NCBI GenBank assembly: GCA_021815285.1
Contig: JAKAHE010000024.1
Coordinates: forward strand, 1 to 14,891
Direction: 5' to 3'
From: Nitrospirota bacterium
Lineage (GTDB): Bacteria > Nitrospirota > JACRHJ01
DNA: 14,891 bases
Shown here: positions 1 to 6,525 of the stretch, piece after piece
How the letters are laid out: the number at the start of each line of letters is the position of its first letter
Numbering within the stretch: the stretch's first letter is position 1
Program-made: the position numbers and the translations under genes
Notes under the pieces: generated by a model
What the model was told of the DNA's origin: nothing
The model's input: only the letters and a program-made list of their open reading frames with translations
Database searches by the model: none

Positions 1-111
1 AAGCTCCTCTATGACGACAATCGGTATTATAACGTCGTTGTCCTTGAATGAGAAAATGGAGTTCGGGTCGTGAAGCAGGACGTTTGTATCCAGAACGAAT
101 GTCTTTCTCAA
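1..111 (-). CDS. PhoH-family protein with N-terminal PIN domain, 5' part only
   Basis: Only the first 37 codons are inside the window; the gene runs off the left edge. The peptide begins [16 protein letters not shown] and continues to IVVIEEL. The LDTN motif with its acidic residue, followed by VLLHDP and a later EE pair, is the opening of the PIN nuclease-like domain found fused to a PhoH ATPase domain in the long (YlaK/PhoH2-like) PhoH proteins. In that family the PIN part is linked to RNA cleavage and the PhoH part to ATP hydrolysis; neither activity can be confirmed from this fragment. I chose the TTG start at 111 because a strong GAGGAGG sequence lies six bases upstream and the family resemblance starts immediately. 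A sigma-70-like promoter lies upstream at 159-187. A stand-alone PIN toxin is an alternative, but the VLLHDP context favours PhoH. It is separate from the rnf operon, which ends at 275. Confidence 0.82.
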   Translation of the reverse strand, partial: MRKTFVLDTNVLLHDPNSIFSFKDNDVIIPIVVIEEL

Positions 112-158
112 AAGCGGCCTCCTCGGTGGGGTAATACTGATAACTCTAATTGCAGTTT

Positions 159-187
159 ATAATAACCCGCCTTCGGCAAAAAATCAA
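159..187 (-). promoter_or_regulatory. Putative sigma-70 promoter of the phoH-like gene
   Basis: On the minus strand TTGATT (182-187) is followed after exactly 17 bases by TATTAT (159-164). That would start transcription near 152, giving a leader of about 40 bases before the TTG start, with a GAGGAGG ribosome site. The -35 element overlaps a small inverted repeat with a run of Ts, which might also help end rnf transcription. Called from match and spacing only. Confidence 0.5.
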
Positions 188-274
188 CTGATTAAGGGCT
201 ATCCCCAAAACAGGGGTATTGGGCATGAATATTTCGGAAGTAAGAATTGACGGGAACGATTGGAACGGATCTTT

Positions 275-1177
275 TTATCTCTCGCCGGCGGCTCTTGCCT
301 GCGGCTCCTTTTTCGGGAGTTTTATGCGTTCGGCCTGCTCCTTCGCGGGGTCGAGCATGTCCTTAATCGTCCTCTGCGGGCAGAGGAGCACGCACGTCTC
401 GCAGTGCGTGCATAGTGCGTAGTCGATGACGGCGAGGTTGTTGTCCATGGAGATTGCGCCCTCAGGACAGCCTTTCGAGCACAGTCCGCAGCCGATGCAG
501 CCTATCTCGCACGCCTTCTTTACCGCCGGGCCTTTGTCGTGCGAGCTGCAAAGTATGTGAACCTTCTTCGCCGAGGGCGTAAGGTGTATAATGCTCTTCG
601 GACAGGCCGCGACGCATACGCCGCAGGCTGTGCATTTGTCGCGGTCGATTACGGGCAGTTTGTCAGCCCCCATGCTTATCGCGCGGAACGGGCAGGCATT
701 CTCGCATGTGCCGTAGCCCAGGCATCCGTAAACGCAGGTCTTGTCCCCCCCGGCGACGAGTATCGCCGCCCGACAGTCCCTCACGCCCTCGTATCGGAAC
801 CGCCTGCCGGCCTTGCATTCGTCGCCCCGGCAGAATACCGTCGCTACCATCGGTATCACCTCCGGCGCGGCCTTGCCGGTAATCTTCGCCACGAGGGCGG
901 CGACGTCTGCCTTTCCGGGCGTGCAAAGCCCAGGCGAGACCTTCGGATCGCCCACGACGGCCTCGGCATAGCCCTGGCACCCGGCGAACCCGCACGCGCC
1001 GCAGTTAGCGCCGGGCAGGACATCCCGCACGGCCTGCACCTTCGGGTCCGTCTTCACGGCGAATTTTTTGGCCGCGTAGGCCAGGCCCAGGCCGAATACC
1101 GCGCCGATGCCGCCCATGAAGGCGAGGCTTTTCAAAACCACGTTCAATAAATCGGGATGTAGTACAGCCTGTTGCAA
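275..1177 (-). CDS. rnfB: Rnf complex subunit B (polyferredoxin)
   Basis: RnfB is the iron-sulfur subunit that receives electrons from ferredoxin and passes them into the Rnf membrane complex. With the TTG start at 1177 it has 300 residues. A hydrophobic N-terminal anchor (about 11-37) is followed by the RnfB/RnfC-type cluster site C59, C62, C67, C85. Then come several ferredoxin-like cysteine groups: C148/C152/C158/C162, C182/C185/C188/C192, a group around C223-C237, and C256/C259/C262/C266. It is therefore a long RnfB of the clostridial type, not the roughly 190-residue RsxB of E. coli. It is the last gene of the rnfCDGEAB operon. The reading frame stays open upstream to another TTG at 1240, but that extension only translates a dispersed palindromic repeat (PLPSTGEGLGEGE). 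I therefore prefer TTG 1177, preceded by GAGAGGGTG; ATG 1117 is a less likely alternative because it would cut the anchor. Confidence 0.93.
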   Translation of the reverse strand: MQQAVLHPDLLNVVLKSLAFMGGIGAVFGLGLAYAAKKFAVKTDPKVQAVRDVLPGANCGACGFAGCQGYAEAVVGDPKVSPGLCTPGKADVAALVAKITGKAAPEVIPMVATVFCRGDECKAGRRFRYEGVRDCRAAILVAGGDKTCVYGCLGYGTCENACPFRAISMGADKLPVIDRDKCTACGVCVAACPKSIIHLTPSAKKVHILCSSHDKGPAVKKACEIGCIGCGLCSKGCPEGAISMDNNLAVIDYALCTHCETCVLLCPQRTIKDMLDPAKEQAERIKLPKKEPQARAAGER

Positions 1178-1181
1178 TTCA

Positions 1182-1217
1182 CCCTCTCCCAGGCCCTCTC
1201 CCGTCGAAGGGAGAGGG
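1182..1217. repeat. Palindromic dispersed repeat between rnfA and rnfB
   Basis: CCCTCTCCC (1194-1202) and GGGAGAGGG (1209-1217) form a perfect 9-bp stem with a six-base loop. A second copy of CCCTCTCCC lies at 1182-1190. This is the widespread CCCTCTCCC/GGGAGAGGG element of proteobacterial and related genomes. Read on the minus strand, its end supplies the purine-rich GAGAGGGTG just before the preferred TTG start of rnfB. A degenerate relative lies at 6405-6439. Confidence 0.8.
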
Positions 1218-1285
1218 AGGAAAAACGCCATTCCCGCCAAAGTTGACAGATAATCTTAGCATTAATTGGTAGTAATTTCTACTGA

Positions 1286-1870
1286 TTAAATAGTTATCAA
1301 CCCCGAGAACCCGAGGAACGCCAGGGCGATAAGCCCGGTTACTATAAACGCTATAGGCATTCCCTGGAAGGGTTTCGGGACGTTTGCAAGCTCCAGGCGC
1401 TCGCGTATGCTCGCCATGATTATAAGCGCGAGCGAGAACCCGGCTCCGGAGCCCAGGCCCAGAGTAACGCTCTGTAAAAAATTATATTTTTCGTCCGAGT
1501 TTATCACTGGCACGGCAAGGATAATGCAATTAGTGGTAATAAGGACGAGATATATCCCCAGCTTGTAATAAAGCGTCGGGTTCAGCTTCTTGAGCATGGT
1601 ATCGGCGAACTGCACGAACCCCGCGACGATGCCTATGAAGAGAACAATCCTGAGAAATTCAATATGCAACGGAAGCATGACGAGGTTGTATACGAGCCAT
1701 GAGAGTGCGGCGGATATGACCATGACGGCGGTAAAGGTCATGCTCATGCCGAGAGCCGTTTCCATCTTCTTCGAAACGCCGAAGAAAATGCAAAGCCCCA
1801 GGTATCGCGTGAACACGAAGTTGTTTATGATTGCCGACGCTATGAATATCGTGAAAAGGTCCTTGAACAT
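1286..1870 (-). CDS. rnfA: Rnf complex subunit A (integral membrane)
   Basis: RnfA and RnfE are homologous, oppositely oriented inner-membrane subunits that form the core of the Rnf complex and hold a membrane-embedded iron-sulfur centre. The 194-residue protein is almost entirely hydrophobic, with about six membrane segments, and carries the family signatures AIINNFVFTRYLGLC and ITTNC. The two cysteines expected to ligand the intramembrane cluster are present (C27 and C115). I start it at ATG 1870, two bases after the rnfE stop. A longer reading from 1927 would overlap rnfE by 56 bases and add a polar, non-homologous N-terminus. A GGGGGA sequence about ten bases upstream, inside the end of rnfE, can serve as the ribosome site, so translation is probably coupled to rnfE. 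The length matches the family. Confidence 0.95.
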   Translation of the reverse strand: MFKDLFTIFIASAIINNFVFTRYLGLCIFFGVSKKMETALGMSMTFTAVMVISAALSWLVYNLVMLPLHIEFLRIVLFIGIVAGFVQFADTMLKKLNPTLYYKLGIYLVLITTNCIILAVPVINSDEKYNFLQSVTLGLGSGAGFSLALIIMASIRERLELANVPKPFQGMPIAFIVTGLIALAFLGFSGLITI

Positions 1871-1871
1871 A

Positions 1872-2501
1872 TCAGTGATGTCCCCCGCCGACTCCGCCGG
1901 GTCTGCCGCCATAATACTTCTGGTCAATCCAGTTGAAAAGTCCCATCAGAAGCCCTATGACGAAGAAGCCGCCAGTCGGCAACACCATTATAAGCAAGGG
2001 ATTTCCGCCTGTCAGGTGAATACCCGCTATGCTCCCCTTGCCGATCAGTTCTCTTACCGCGCCCACGAGCACGAGCGCGCCAAGGAAACCGAGCCCCATC
2101 CCGAATCCGTCAACGGCGGACGGCAGTACCTTGTTCTTGCTTGCGAAGAGTTCCGCGCGGGAAATGATTATCGCAAAGACGACGATAAGCTGGATGTATA
2201 ACCCCATCTCCTTGTAGGCCGCGCGCGAGTACGCGGACATGACCATGTCCGTGATGCTCACGTACGTTGCGATTATCAATATATACGCGGGGATACGGAC
2301 TTTAGGGTTTATAAGGTTCCGGAGGATTGAGACCGTGATGTTCACCATCGTCATAACGCAAAGAACGGCGATTCCCATAAGAAATCCGTTCCTTACCGAG
2401 GTCGTGACGGCCACCGCCGGGCAGAGCGACAGCGCGAGCCGGAAGACCGGGTTCTCCGAGAATATGCCGTTCAAGATAAGTTTTTTGTAGGACACAGCCA
2501 T
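1872..2501 (-). CDS. rnfE: Rnf complex subunit E (integral membrane), lacking one expected Cys
   Basis: This is the partner of RnfA in the membrane core of the Rnf ferredoxin:NAD+ oxidoreductase. The 209 residues begin MAVSYKKLILNGIFSENPVF, typical of RnfE/RsxE/NqrD. They continue through about six membrane segments and end in a Gly/His-rich tail (GGVGGGHH). The first conserved membrane cysteine is present as C27 (ALSLCPAVAVTTS). The second, normally in an LIVxNCI[IV]xGRAE motif, is absent: the segment reads QLIVVFAIIISRAE, with Phe109 and Ala110 (codon GCG at 2172-2174) in place of Asn-Cys. The rest of the protein looks intact, including RAELFASKN and GAVRELIG, so this is not a broken gene. 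It lies between rnfG and rnfA, separated from rnfG by a palindromic repeat. Confidence 0.95.
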   Translation of the reverse strand: MAVSYKKLILNGIFSENPVFRLALSLCPAVAVTTSVRNGFLMGIAVLCVMTMVNITVSILRNLINPKVRIPAYILIIATYVSITDMVMSAYSRAAYKEMGLYIQLIVVFAIIISRAELFASKNKVLPSAVDGFGMGLGFLGALVLVGAVRELIGKGSIAGIHLTGGNPLLIMVLPTGGFFVIGLLMGLFNWIDQKYYGGRPGGVGGGHH

Positions 2502-2529
2502 ATTATTTTCCCGTCCTCACGCGATAAGC

Positions 2530-2611
2530 GTCATTGCGAGGAGCGGATGCGACGCGGCAATCTCAGGTTTATTTTAAAAGCTGAGATTGCTTCGCCGCCG
2601 CTCGCAATGAC
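2530..2611. repeat. TCATTGCGAG palindromic repeat, copy 1 (inside the rnf operon)
   Basis: GTCATTGCGAG (2530-2540) and CTCGCAATGAC (2601-2611) are perfect 11-base inverted ends. Inside them GCAATCTCAG and CTGAGATTGC continue the foldback around an AT-rich centre, giving an imperfect hairpin of about 82 bases. It fills the rnfG-rnfE gap and would be transcribed within the operon. The same element occurs in opposite orientation at 9846-9924. The family is a common dispersed non-coding repeat in deltaproteobacterial and Nitrospirota-type genomes. Confidence 0.88.
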
Positions 2612-2624
2612 AGGCCTCTTTATG

Positions 2625-3197
2625 TTACAGCGCCTTGTCCTTCGCCCTCTCCGCCCGGAGCGCCTCGACCGCCGCCTTCACGCCGTTCGTTACCGCGCGG
2701 GACGATATGGTCGCGCCGGAGATGGCCTGAATATCCGTATTCGTCTCGCCCTTTATCACGACAAGATGGTCTTCCGTCTTACCCCTGAACTGGTCCTTGA
2801 ACCACTTCTTGTCCACGTTATCGCCCAGTCCCGGCGTCTCCTGCTCCGAGAGTATCTGTATGCCGATGATCCTGTAGTCAGTGTCCACTGCGACCAGCAT
2901 CTTTATAAAACTCGAATAACCCTTCGTATATGCCGAGACGACATAGCCTATCGGCTTTCCACCCTTCACGGCCTTGTATATCGTCCCCTCCTTGCCGCCC
3001 GCGGAGACGAATGTCGCCGCCTTGTTTATGGCGTCCGCCTGCGGGATGAGTCCCTTCAGCGCCGCCTGGAGCTCCTCGGCCTCTTTCTCAAGCTTTACCG
3101 GGTTAGTGATTGTCCAGGTGACGGAGAGTATCACGCCCGCGAGCGCGCAGATGGCTACGAGGTTCAGGGTTATTTTTATGATGTCCTTGTTGCCCAT
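2625..3197 (-). CDS. rnfG: Rnf complex subunit G (FMN-binding)
   Basis: RnfG carries a covalently bound FMN on the outer face of the cytoplasmic membrane and passes electrons within the Rnf complex. The 190-residue protein has one N-terminal membrane anchor (about 8-30) followed by a soluble FMN_bind domain. The flavinylation motif is clear, AISGATISS with S160-G-A-T163; Thr163 should be the FMN attachment site. A flavin transferase (ApbE) is needed for this and is not encoded in the window. ETPGLGD (about 120-126) is also typical of the family. The start ATG lies one base after the rnfD stop codon, so the two genes are probably translationally coupled. The length is normal. Confidence 0.95.
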   Translation of the reverse strand: MGNKDIIKITLNLVAICALAGVILSVTWTITNPVKLEKEAEELQAALKGLIPQADAINKAATFVSAGGKEGTIYKAVKGGKPIGYVVSAYTKGYSSFIKMLVAVDTDYRIIGIQILSEQETPGLGDNVDKKWFKDQFRGKTEDHLVVIKGETNTDIQAISGATISSRAVTNGVKAAVEALRAERAKDKAL

Positions 3198-3198
3198 A

Positions 3199-4197
3199 CT
3201 ACTTCACCGGCGCCTCTCCGAACTTCTTCGCCTTGAACGCCCTGTCGAGAAGCGGGGTGAAGCAGTTCATGAGGAGTATCGCATAGCAGACGCCTTCGGG
3301 ATAACCGCCCTCAAGCCTTATAAGCACCGTAATTATTCCGCACCCCAGGCCGAATGCCACCTGGGCCTTCTTCAGCTGCGGGACGGTAACGTAGTCCGTA
3401 GCCATGAAAAACGCGCCCAATACCAGCCCGCCGGATAGTATGGCAAGCCACGGGTCTCCCCCGAACACGGCGGTCAGGACCGCCACTGTCGCAATAAATG
3501 TTACGGGTATGTGCCATGTTATATAACCCTTGTAGAGCAGGTATGCCGCGCCGAAAAGAAGAGCGATTACGCCCGTTTCGCCCATCGCTCCGCCCCTGTG
3601 TCCGAGCAGGAGCTGGACGTACATGTCGTGTCTGCCGGCAAAATGGGACAGCAGCTTGTCGTAGCCTTCCTCCTTGAGGATGCCAAGGGGCGTGGCTCCG
3701 GTGACGGCGTCGGGCCTTGCAAGCGAAAGCGAGCCGTGCGGGACGAGCCAGGTCGTCATGAACCTCGGAAAGGAGGCCATGAGGAAGGCGCGTCCGATGA
3801 GGGCGGGGTTGAAAATATTGTAGCCGAGGCCGCCGAAGAGCTGTTTTGTGATTATTATGGCGACTGCGGAACCTATTATGGGAAGGTAAAATGGAACCGA
3901 TGCGGGCAGGTTCATGCCAAGAAGAAGGCCGGTGAGGAGCGCGCTTCCATCGCCTGCGGTAATCTTTGCGCCCGTGAGCTTCTGGGTCAGCGCCTCGAAG
4001 GCCACCGAGGAGACCATGGAAACGACGAGTATTAAAAGAGCCCTTAATCCGAAATAATATACGGAAAGCCCCGCCGCAGGCATCAGAGCCGCCGAGACCG
4101 TCCACATTATATGCGGCACACTCTCGCCCGAACTGATGTGCGGGCCTACCGAGGCGCGAAAAAGCCCCGCCTCCTGAGGATTTTTTTCGGTGTCCAT
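3199..4197 (-). CDS. rnfD: Rnf complex subunit D (FMN-binding membrane protein)
   Basis: RnfD is an integral inner-membrane subunit with covalently bound FMN, thought to take part in coupling electron flow to ion movement. The 332-residue protein starts with a short polar region containing SVGPHISSGESVPHIMW, the family N-terminal signature. About nine or ten membrane segments follow. The flavinylation site is DAVTGATPLG, with Thr169 as the probable FMN anchor. Other family blocks are LLLGMNLPASVPFYLP, GYNIFNPALIGRAFL and YPEGVCYAILLMN. It is separated from rnfC by 172 bases holding a composite repeat, and is almost fused to rnfG downstream. No clear Shine-Dalgarno sequence is visible: the bases before ATG are TATTATAACTTAAA. 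Confidence 0.95.
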   Translation of the reverse strand: MDTEKNPQEAGLFRASVGPHISSGESVPHIMWTVSAALMPAAGLSVYYFGLRALLILVVSMVSSVAFEALTQKLTGAKITAGDGSALLTGLLLGMNLPASVPFYLPIIGSAVAIIITKQLFGGLGYNIFNPALIGRAFLMASFPRFMTTWLVPHGSLSLARPDAVTGATPLGILKEEGYDKLLSHFAGRHDMYVQLLLGHRGGAMGETGVIALLFGAAYLLYKGYITWHIPVTFIATVAVLTAVFGGDPWLAILSGGLVLGAFFMATDYVTVPQLKKAQVAFGLGCGIITVLIRLEGGYPEGVCYAILLMNCFTPLLDRAFKAKKFGEAPVK

Positions 4198-4229
4198 TTT
4201 AAGTTATAATAGAGCGAAAGATCGATAAT

Positions 4230-4357
4230 CTGTCACCCTCATGAAAACGGGGCCCGACGGTTTTGCAGGGCGCGCGCCCTCGGCGCGCCTAAAAGAACGG
4301 CCGCCCATGAGCCTGGCCCCGCGAAAACCTGGATTCCCGCTTCCGCGGGAATGACAG
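4230..4357. repeat. Composite palindromic repeat between rnfC and rnfD
   Basis: CTGTCA (4230-4235) and TGACAG (4352-4357) form inverted ends. The left part contains CACCCTCATGAAAACGGGG. The right part holds a perfect 8-bp stem, ATTCCCGC (4333-4340) with GCGGGAAT (4345-4352), around a TTCC loop. The middle contains GC-only palindromes (GGGCGCGCGCCC at 4268-4279 and GGCGCGCC at 4282-4289) that must fold strongly. The same left and right modules recur at 5796-5906. This non-coding, MITE- or REP-like element fills most of the gap. Confidence 0.75.
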
Positions 4358-4369
4358 TCGGTTACTTTT

Positions 4370-5770
4370 TTACGACGCCTTTGCCTTCTTCTTTGCCAGT
4401 TCCCGCTTGGCCCATTTTATGAACTGGACCATCGGCCTTCCAGACGGGCAGACGAACGAGCACGAGCCGCACTCGAAACAGTCCATAAGCCCGTATTCCT
4501 TCGCCTCCTCGAAGCGCCCTTTCTCGATAAGCTGGCCCAGGACGCTCGGGTTCAGGCCCATTGGACAGACGTCTATGCACCGTCCGCAGCGTATGCAGGG
4601 GCCGAAATCCATGACGTTTACCGCTTCTTTTTCCGAGAGCGCGACTATCCCGGAAGCGCCCTTTATGACCGGCACGCCCAAAGACGCCTGCGCCACGCCC
4701 ATCATGGGCCCGCCCATGACGACCTTAGCGGCTTTCCTGTTTATTCCGCCGCACTGGGAAATTATGTCCTCGAAGAGCGTCCCGATGCGCACCCGCAGGT
4801 TCTTCGGCTCGTTTATCCCGGGACCGGTAACGGTAAGAACGCGCTCGATTAGCGGCCTTCCGAAACGCACGGCCTGATATATCGCCGCCGCCGTGGCGAC
4901 GTTCTGGACAACCGCTCCGACATCCATCGGGAGGTGTCCCGGCGGGACCTCGAGGCCCGTTACGGCTTTAATCAACTGCTTTTCGGAACCTTGCGGATAT
5001 TTAACCGGGAGCGGGACAACCCTGACTCCCATCCTGCACCCTTTCGGGACATCATACTGAATGCCGTCCCGCTCGTAATATGTATCCACCACAAGCTCGC
5101 AGGCCACCTTCCCCGCTTCCGCGGTCATGGCCTTTATGGCGGCTTTTTTGTTGTCCTCTATGCCGACAAAACCATCCGTCACCCGGAGGATTGTCATTAT
5201 AATCTTCAGGCCCTCGATAATATCGCCCGGAATCTCCTCCATCAGCCGGGCGTCAGCCGTAAGATACGGCTCGCACTCCGCGCCGTTCAAGATGGCGTAT
5301 TTTATCTTCTTTTCCTTCGGCGGGGAGAGCTTGACGTGCGCCGGGAACGTCGCGCCGCCCATGCCGACAATGCCGGCTTCCTTTATGATATTGCGCAGGA
5401 CGTCGGGATTTAAGGAGAGGTAATCTTCATGCCCTGTGAGGTCGTCCGCCCATTCGTCCTTGCCGTCCGACTCTATGACCACCGCCTGGGCGTCCGCTCC
5501 CATCGGAGACGGGAAATTCCCGACGGCTATGACCTTGCCGGATATGGAGGCGTGGACGGGAACCGAGACCGCGCCTTGCGCCTCGCCTATCTTCTGGCCC
5601 TTCTTGACGGCATCGCCCACGCCTACGACGGGCTTCGCGGGCGCGCCGATATGCATGGACATGGGTATTACAACGCGCTCCGGGAGCTTCGCATCGACAA
5701 TCGGGAGGGACGCGGTCGCTTTTTTGTTGTCGGGGGGATGAACCCCGCCTTTAAAACTGGTGATGCGCAT
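4370..5770 (-). CDS. rnfC: Rnf complex subunit C (NADH/FMN and 4Fe-4S subunit)
   Basis: RnfC is the peripheral cytoplasmic subunit that exchanges electrons with NAD(H), and is the first gene of this rnfCDGEAB operon. The 466 residues start MRITSFKGGVHPPDNK, the standard family opening, which fixes the ATG at 5770. Visible features are the glycine-rich GMGGATFP (136-143), NGAECEPYLTAD (162-173) of the Complex1_51K/NADH-binding part, an SLBB-like middle, and two C-terminal 4Fe-4S motifs: C392/C395/C398/C402 and C431/C434/C437/C441, each ending in Cys-Pro. The tail is lysine-rich. No Shine-Dalgarno sequence precedes the ATG; the upstream bases are nearly pure A/T. A TTGACA on the minus strand at 5784-5789 has no matching -10, so the rnf promoter is not resolved; transcription may enter from nrdR. 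Confidence 0.96.
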   Translation of the reverse strand: MRITSFKGGVHPPDNKKATASLPIVDAKLPERVVIPMSMHIGAPAKPVVGVGDAVKKGQKIGEAQGAVSVPVHASISGKVIAVGNFPSPMGADAQAVVIESDGKDEWADDLTGHEDYLSLNPDVLRNIIKEAGIVGMGGATFPAHVKLSPPKEKKIKYAILNGAECEPYLTADARLMEEIPGDIIEGLKIIMTILRVTDGFVGIEDNKKAAIKAMTAEAGKVACELVVDTYYERDGIQYDVPKGCRMGVRVVPLPVKYPQGSEKQLIKAVTGLEVPPGHLPMDVGAVVQNVATAAAIYQAVRFGRPLIERVLTVTGPGINEPKNLRVRIGTLFEDIISQCGGINRKAAKVVMGGPMMGVAQASLGVPVIKGASGIVALSEKEAVNVMDFGPCIRCGRCIDVCPMGLNPSVLGQLIEKGRFEEAKEYGLMDCFECGSCSFVCPSGRPMVQFIKWAKRELAKKKAKAS

Positions 5771-5795
5771 AATTAAAATAAATTGTCAAGAAAGA

Positions 5796-5906
5796 CTGAC
5801 ACCCCCGTGAAAACGGGGGCCCAGTGACTTTTTCTTTAAAAACCCAACGTCGCCGGATTCCCGCTGGAGCCTGCCCCGGTATGTATAAAGCCGTGGCGGG
5901 AATGAC
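5796..5906. repeat. Composite palindromic repeat between nrdR and rnfC
   Basis: The left module is a perfect 7-bp stem, CCCCCGT (5802-5808) with ACGGGGG (5813-5819), closing a GAAA loop. The right module is ATTCCCGC (5857-5864) pairing with GCGGGAAT (5896-5903), with CTGACA at the left end and ATGAC at the right. It has the same left and right modules as 4230-4357, with a different, less GC-rich centre. It occupies most of the nrdR-rnfC gap, so it sits where the rnf promoter or leader would be expected. Confidence 0.7.
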
Positions 5907-5921
5907 GAGCATTTTCTGCCG

Positions 5922-6392
5922 TTACTTCCTGCCCTTCTTCTCCGGCCCCAGGAGGTCGGTCAGCTCCTTCACGAACTCGTTTATGTCCTTGAAATCCCTG
6001 TATACCGAGGCGAAGCGGACATACGCGACCTTGTCCAGTTCCTGGAGGTGTTTCATTATCTCCTCGCCTATCTGGCTAGCCTGGACTTCTTTCTGCGCGC
6101 CCTCGAGGAGCTTCTTCTCTATCTCATCGACCGTGCTCTCAAGCGCCTGGATGGAAATAGGCCTCTTTTCGCAGGCCTTCTTGAGGCCGCCCAGGATTTT
6201 CTGGCGGTCGTAAGGCTCCCTTCTTCCGTCCTTCTTGACCACCATCGGCATGATCTCCTCGACGCGCTCGTAGCTCGTGAAGCGCTTGCCGCACTTCTCG
6301 CACTCGCGCCTGCGCCTGATGGCCTCGCCGTCGGTGGAGAGCCGGGAATCAACCACCTTGTCTTCGATATGTCCGCAGAAAGGGCATTTCAT
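5922..6392 (-). CDS. nrdR: Transcriptional repressor NrdR
   Basis: NrdR is a zinc-ribbon, ATP-cone repressor of ribonucleotide reductase genes that senses dATP/ATP. The 156-residue length is normal. The N-terminus [17 protein letters not shown] supplies C3 and C6 of the zinc ribbon, and [15 protein letters not shown] supplies C31 and C34. An ATP-cone domain follows from about residue 49 ([20 protein letters not shown]). It lies downstream of glyA and the dCMP deaminase gene, a neighbourhood seen often in deltaproteobacteria, but has its own strong promoter at 6465-6493. The leader between promoter and ATG carries a degenerate GC-rich repeat. No NrdR target gene is in the window, and I see no convincing NrdR box in the upstream gap. 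Confidence 0.96.
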   Translation of the reverse strand: MKCPFCGHIEDKVVDSRLSTDGEAIRRRRECEKCGKRFTSYERVEEIMPMVVKKDGRREPYDRQKILGGLKKACEKRPISIQALESTVDEIEKKLLEGAQKEVQASQIGEEIMKHLQELDKVAYVRFASVYRDFKDINEFVKELTDLLGPEKKGRK

Positions 6393-6404
6393 AATCTCGC
6401 CATT

Positions 6405-6439
6405 TCCCTTGCCCCTCTACCGTCAAGGGCGCGGGGTGA
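6405..6439. repeat. Degenerate copy of the CCCTCTCCC-type repeat in the nrdR leader
   Basis: Read on the minus strand, the core CCCTTGACGGTAGAGGGG resembles the element at 1182-1217, whose minus strand reads CCCTTCGACGGGAGAGGG. The arms no longer pair perfectly. It lies between the nrdR promoter and its ATG, so it should be part of the 5' untranslated region. Confidence 0.5.
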
Positions 6440-6464
6440 AAGAATTTGAGAAAAAAACCTCACG

Positions 6465-6493
6465 ATTATGCAGATTATAAGGGTGTTTGTCAA
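6465..6493 (-). promoter_or_regulatory. Putative sigma-70 promoter of nrdR
   Basis: On the minus strand TTGACA (6488-6493) and CATAAT (6465-6470) are separated by exactly 17 bases. Transcription would start near 6458, leaving a 5' leader of about 65 bases. The region also contains the direct repeat GATTAT-GCA-GATTAT on the plus strand, overlapping the -10 and spacer. It allows nrdR, and perhaps the rnf operon beyond it, to be expressed independently of rpiB-glyA. Confidence 0.65.
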
Positions 6494-6525
6494 GGATTTT
6501 TAAACCTGAGGCGGTCAACGCGGCC

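Noticed and set aside
201..218. CCCC-AAAACA-GGGG inverted repeat downstream of rnfB as a terminator
   Set aside because: Only four base pairs form before mismatches on both sides, and no T-run follows on the minus strand. It is too weak to call as the rnf operon terminator.
539..1150. Long plus-strand open frame opposite rnfB
   Set aside because: It is a shadow of rnfB: it has no recognisable motif, lies antisense to a clear polyferredoxin, and arises from GC-rich codon structure.
3311..4105. 264-codon frame overlapping rnfD on the same strand
   Set aside because: It is an alternate frame of rnfD, rich in Arg/His/Pro, with no family resemblance. RnfD motifs span the true frame throughout.
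4268..4289. GGGCGCGCGCCC/GGCGCGCC as a protein-binding operator
   Set aside because: It is better explained as the GC-rich centre of a dispersed composite repeat. No second site or promoter geometry supports an operator.
5784..5789. TTGACA on the minus strand as the rnfC promoter
   Set aside because: It lies about 14 bases before the start codon and has no -10 match at 16-18 bases, so transcription would start inside the gene.
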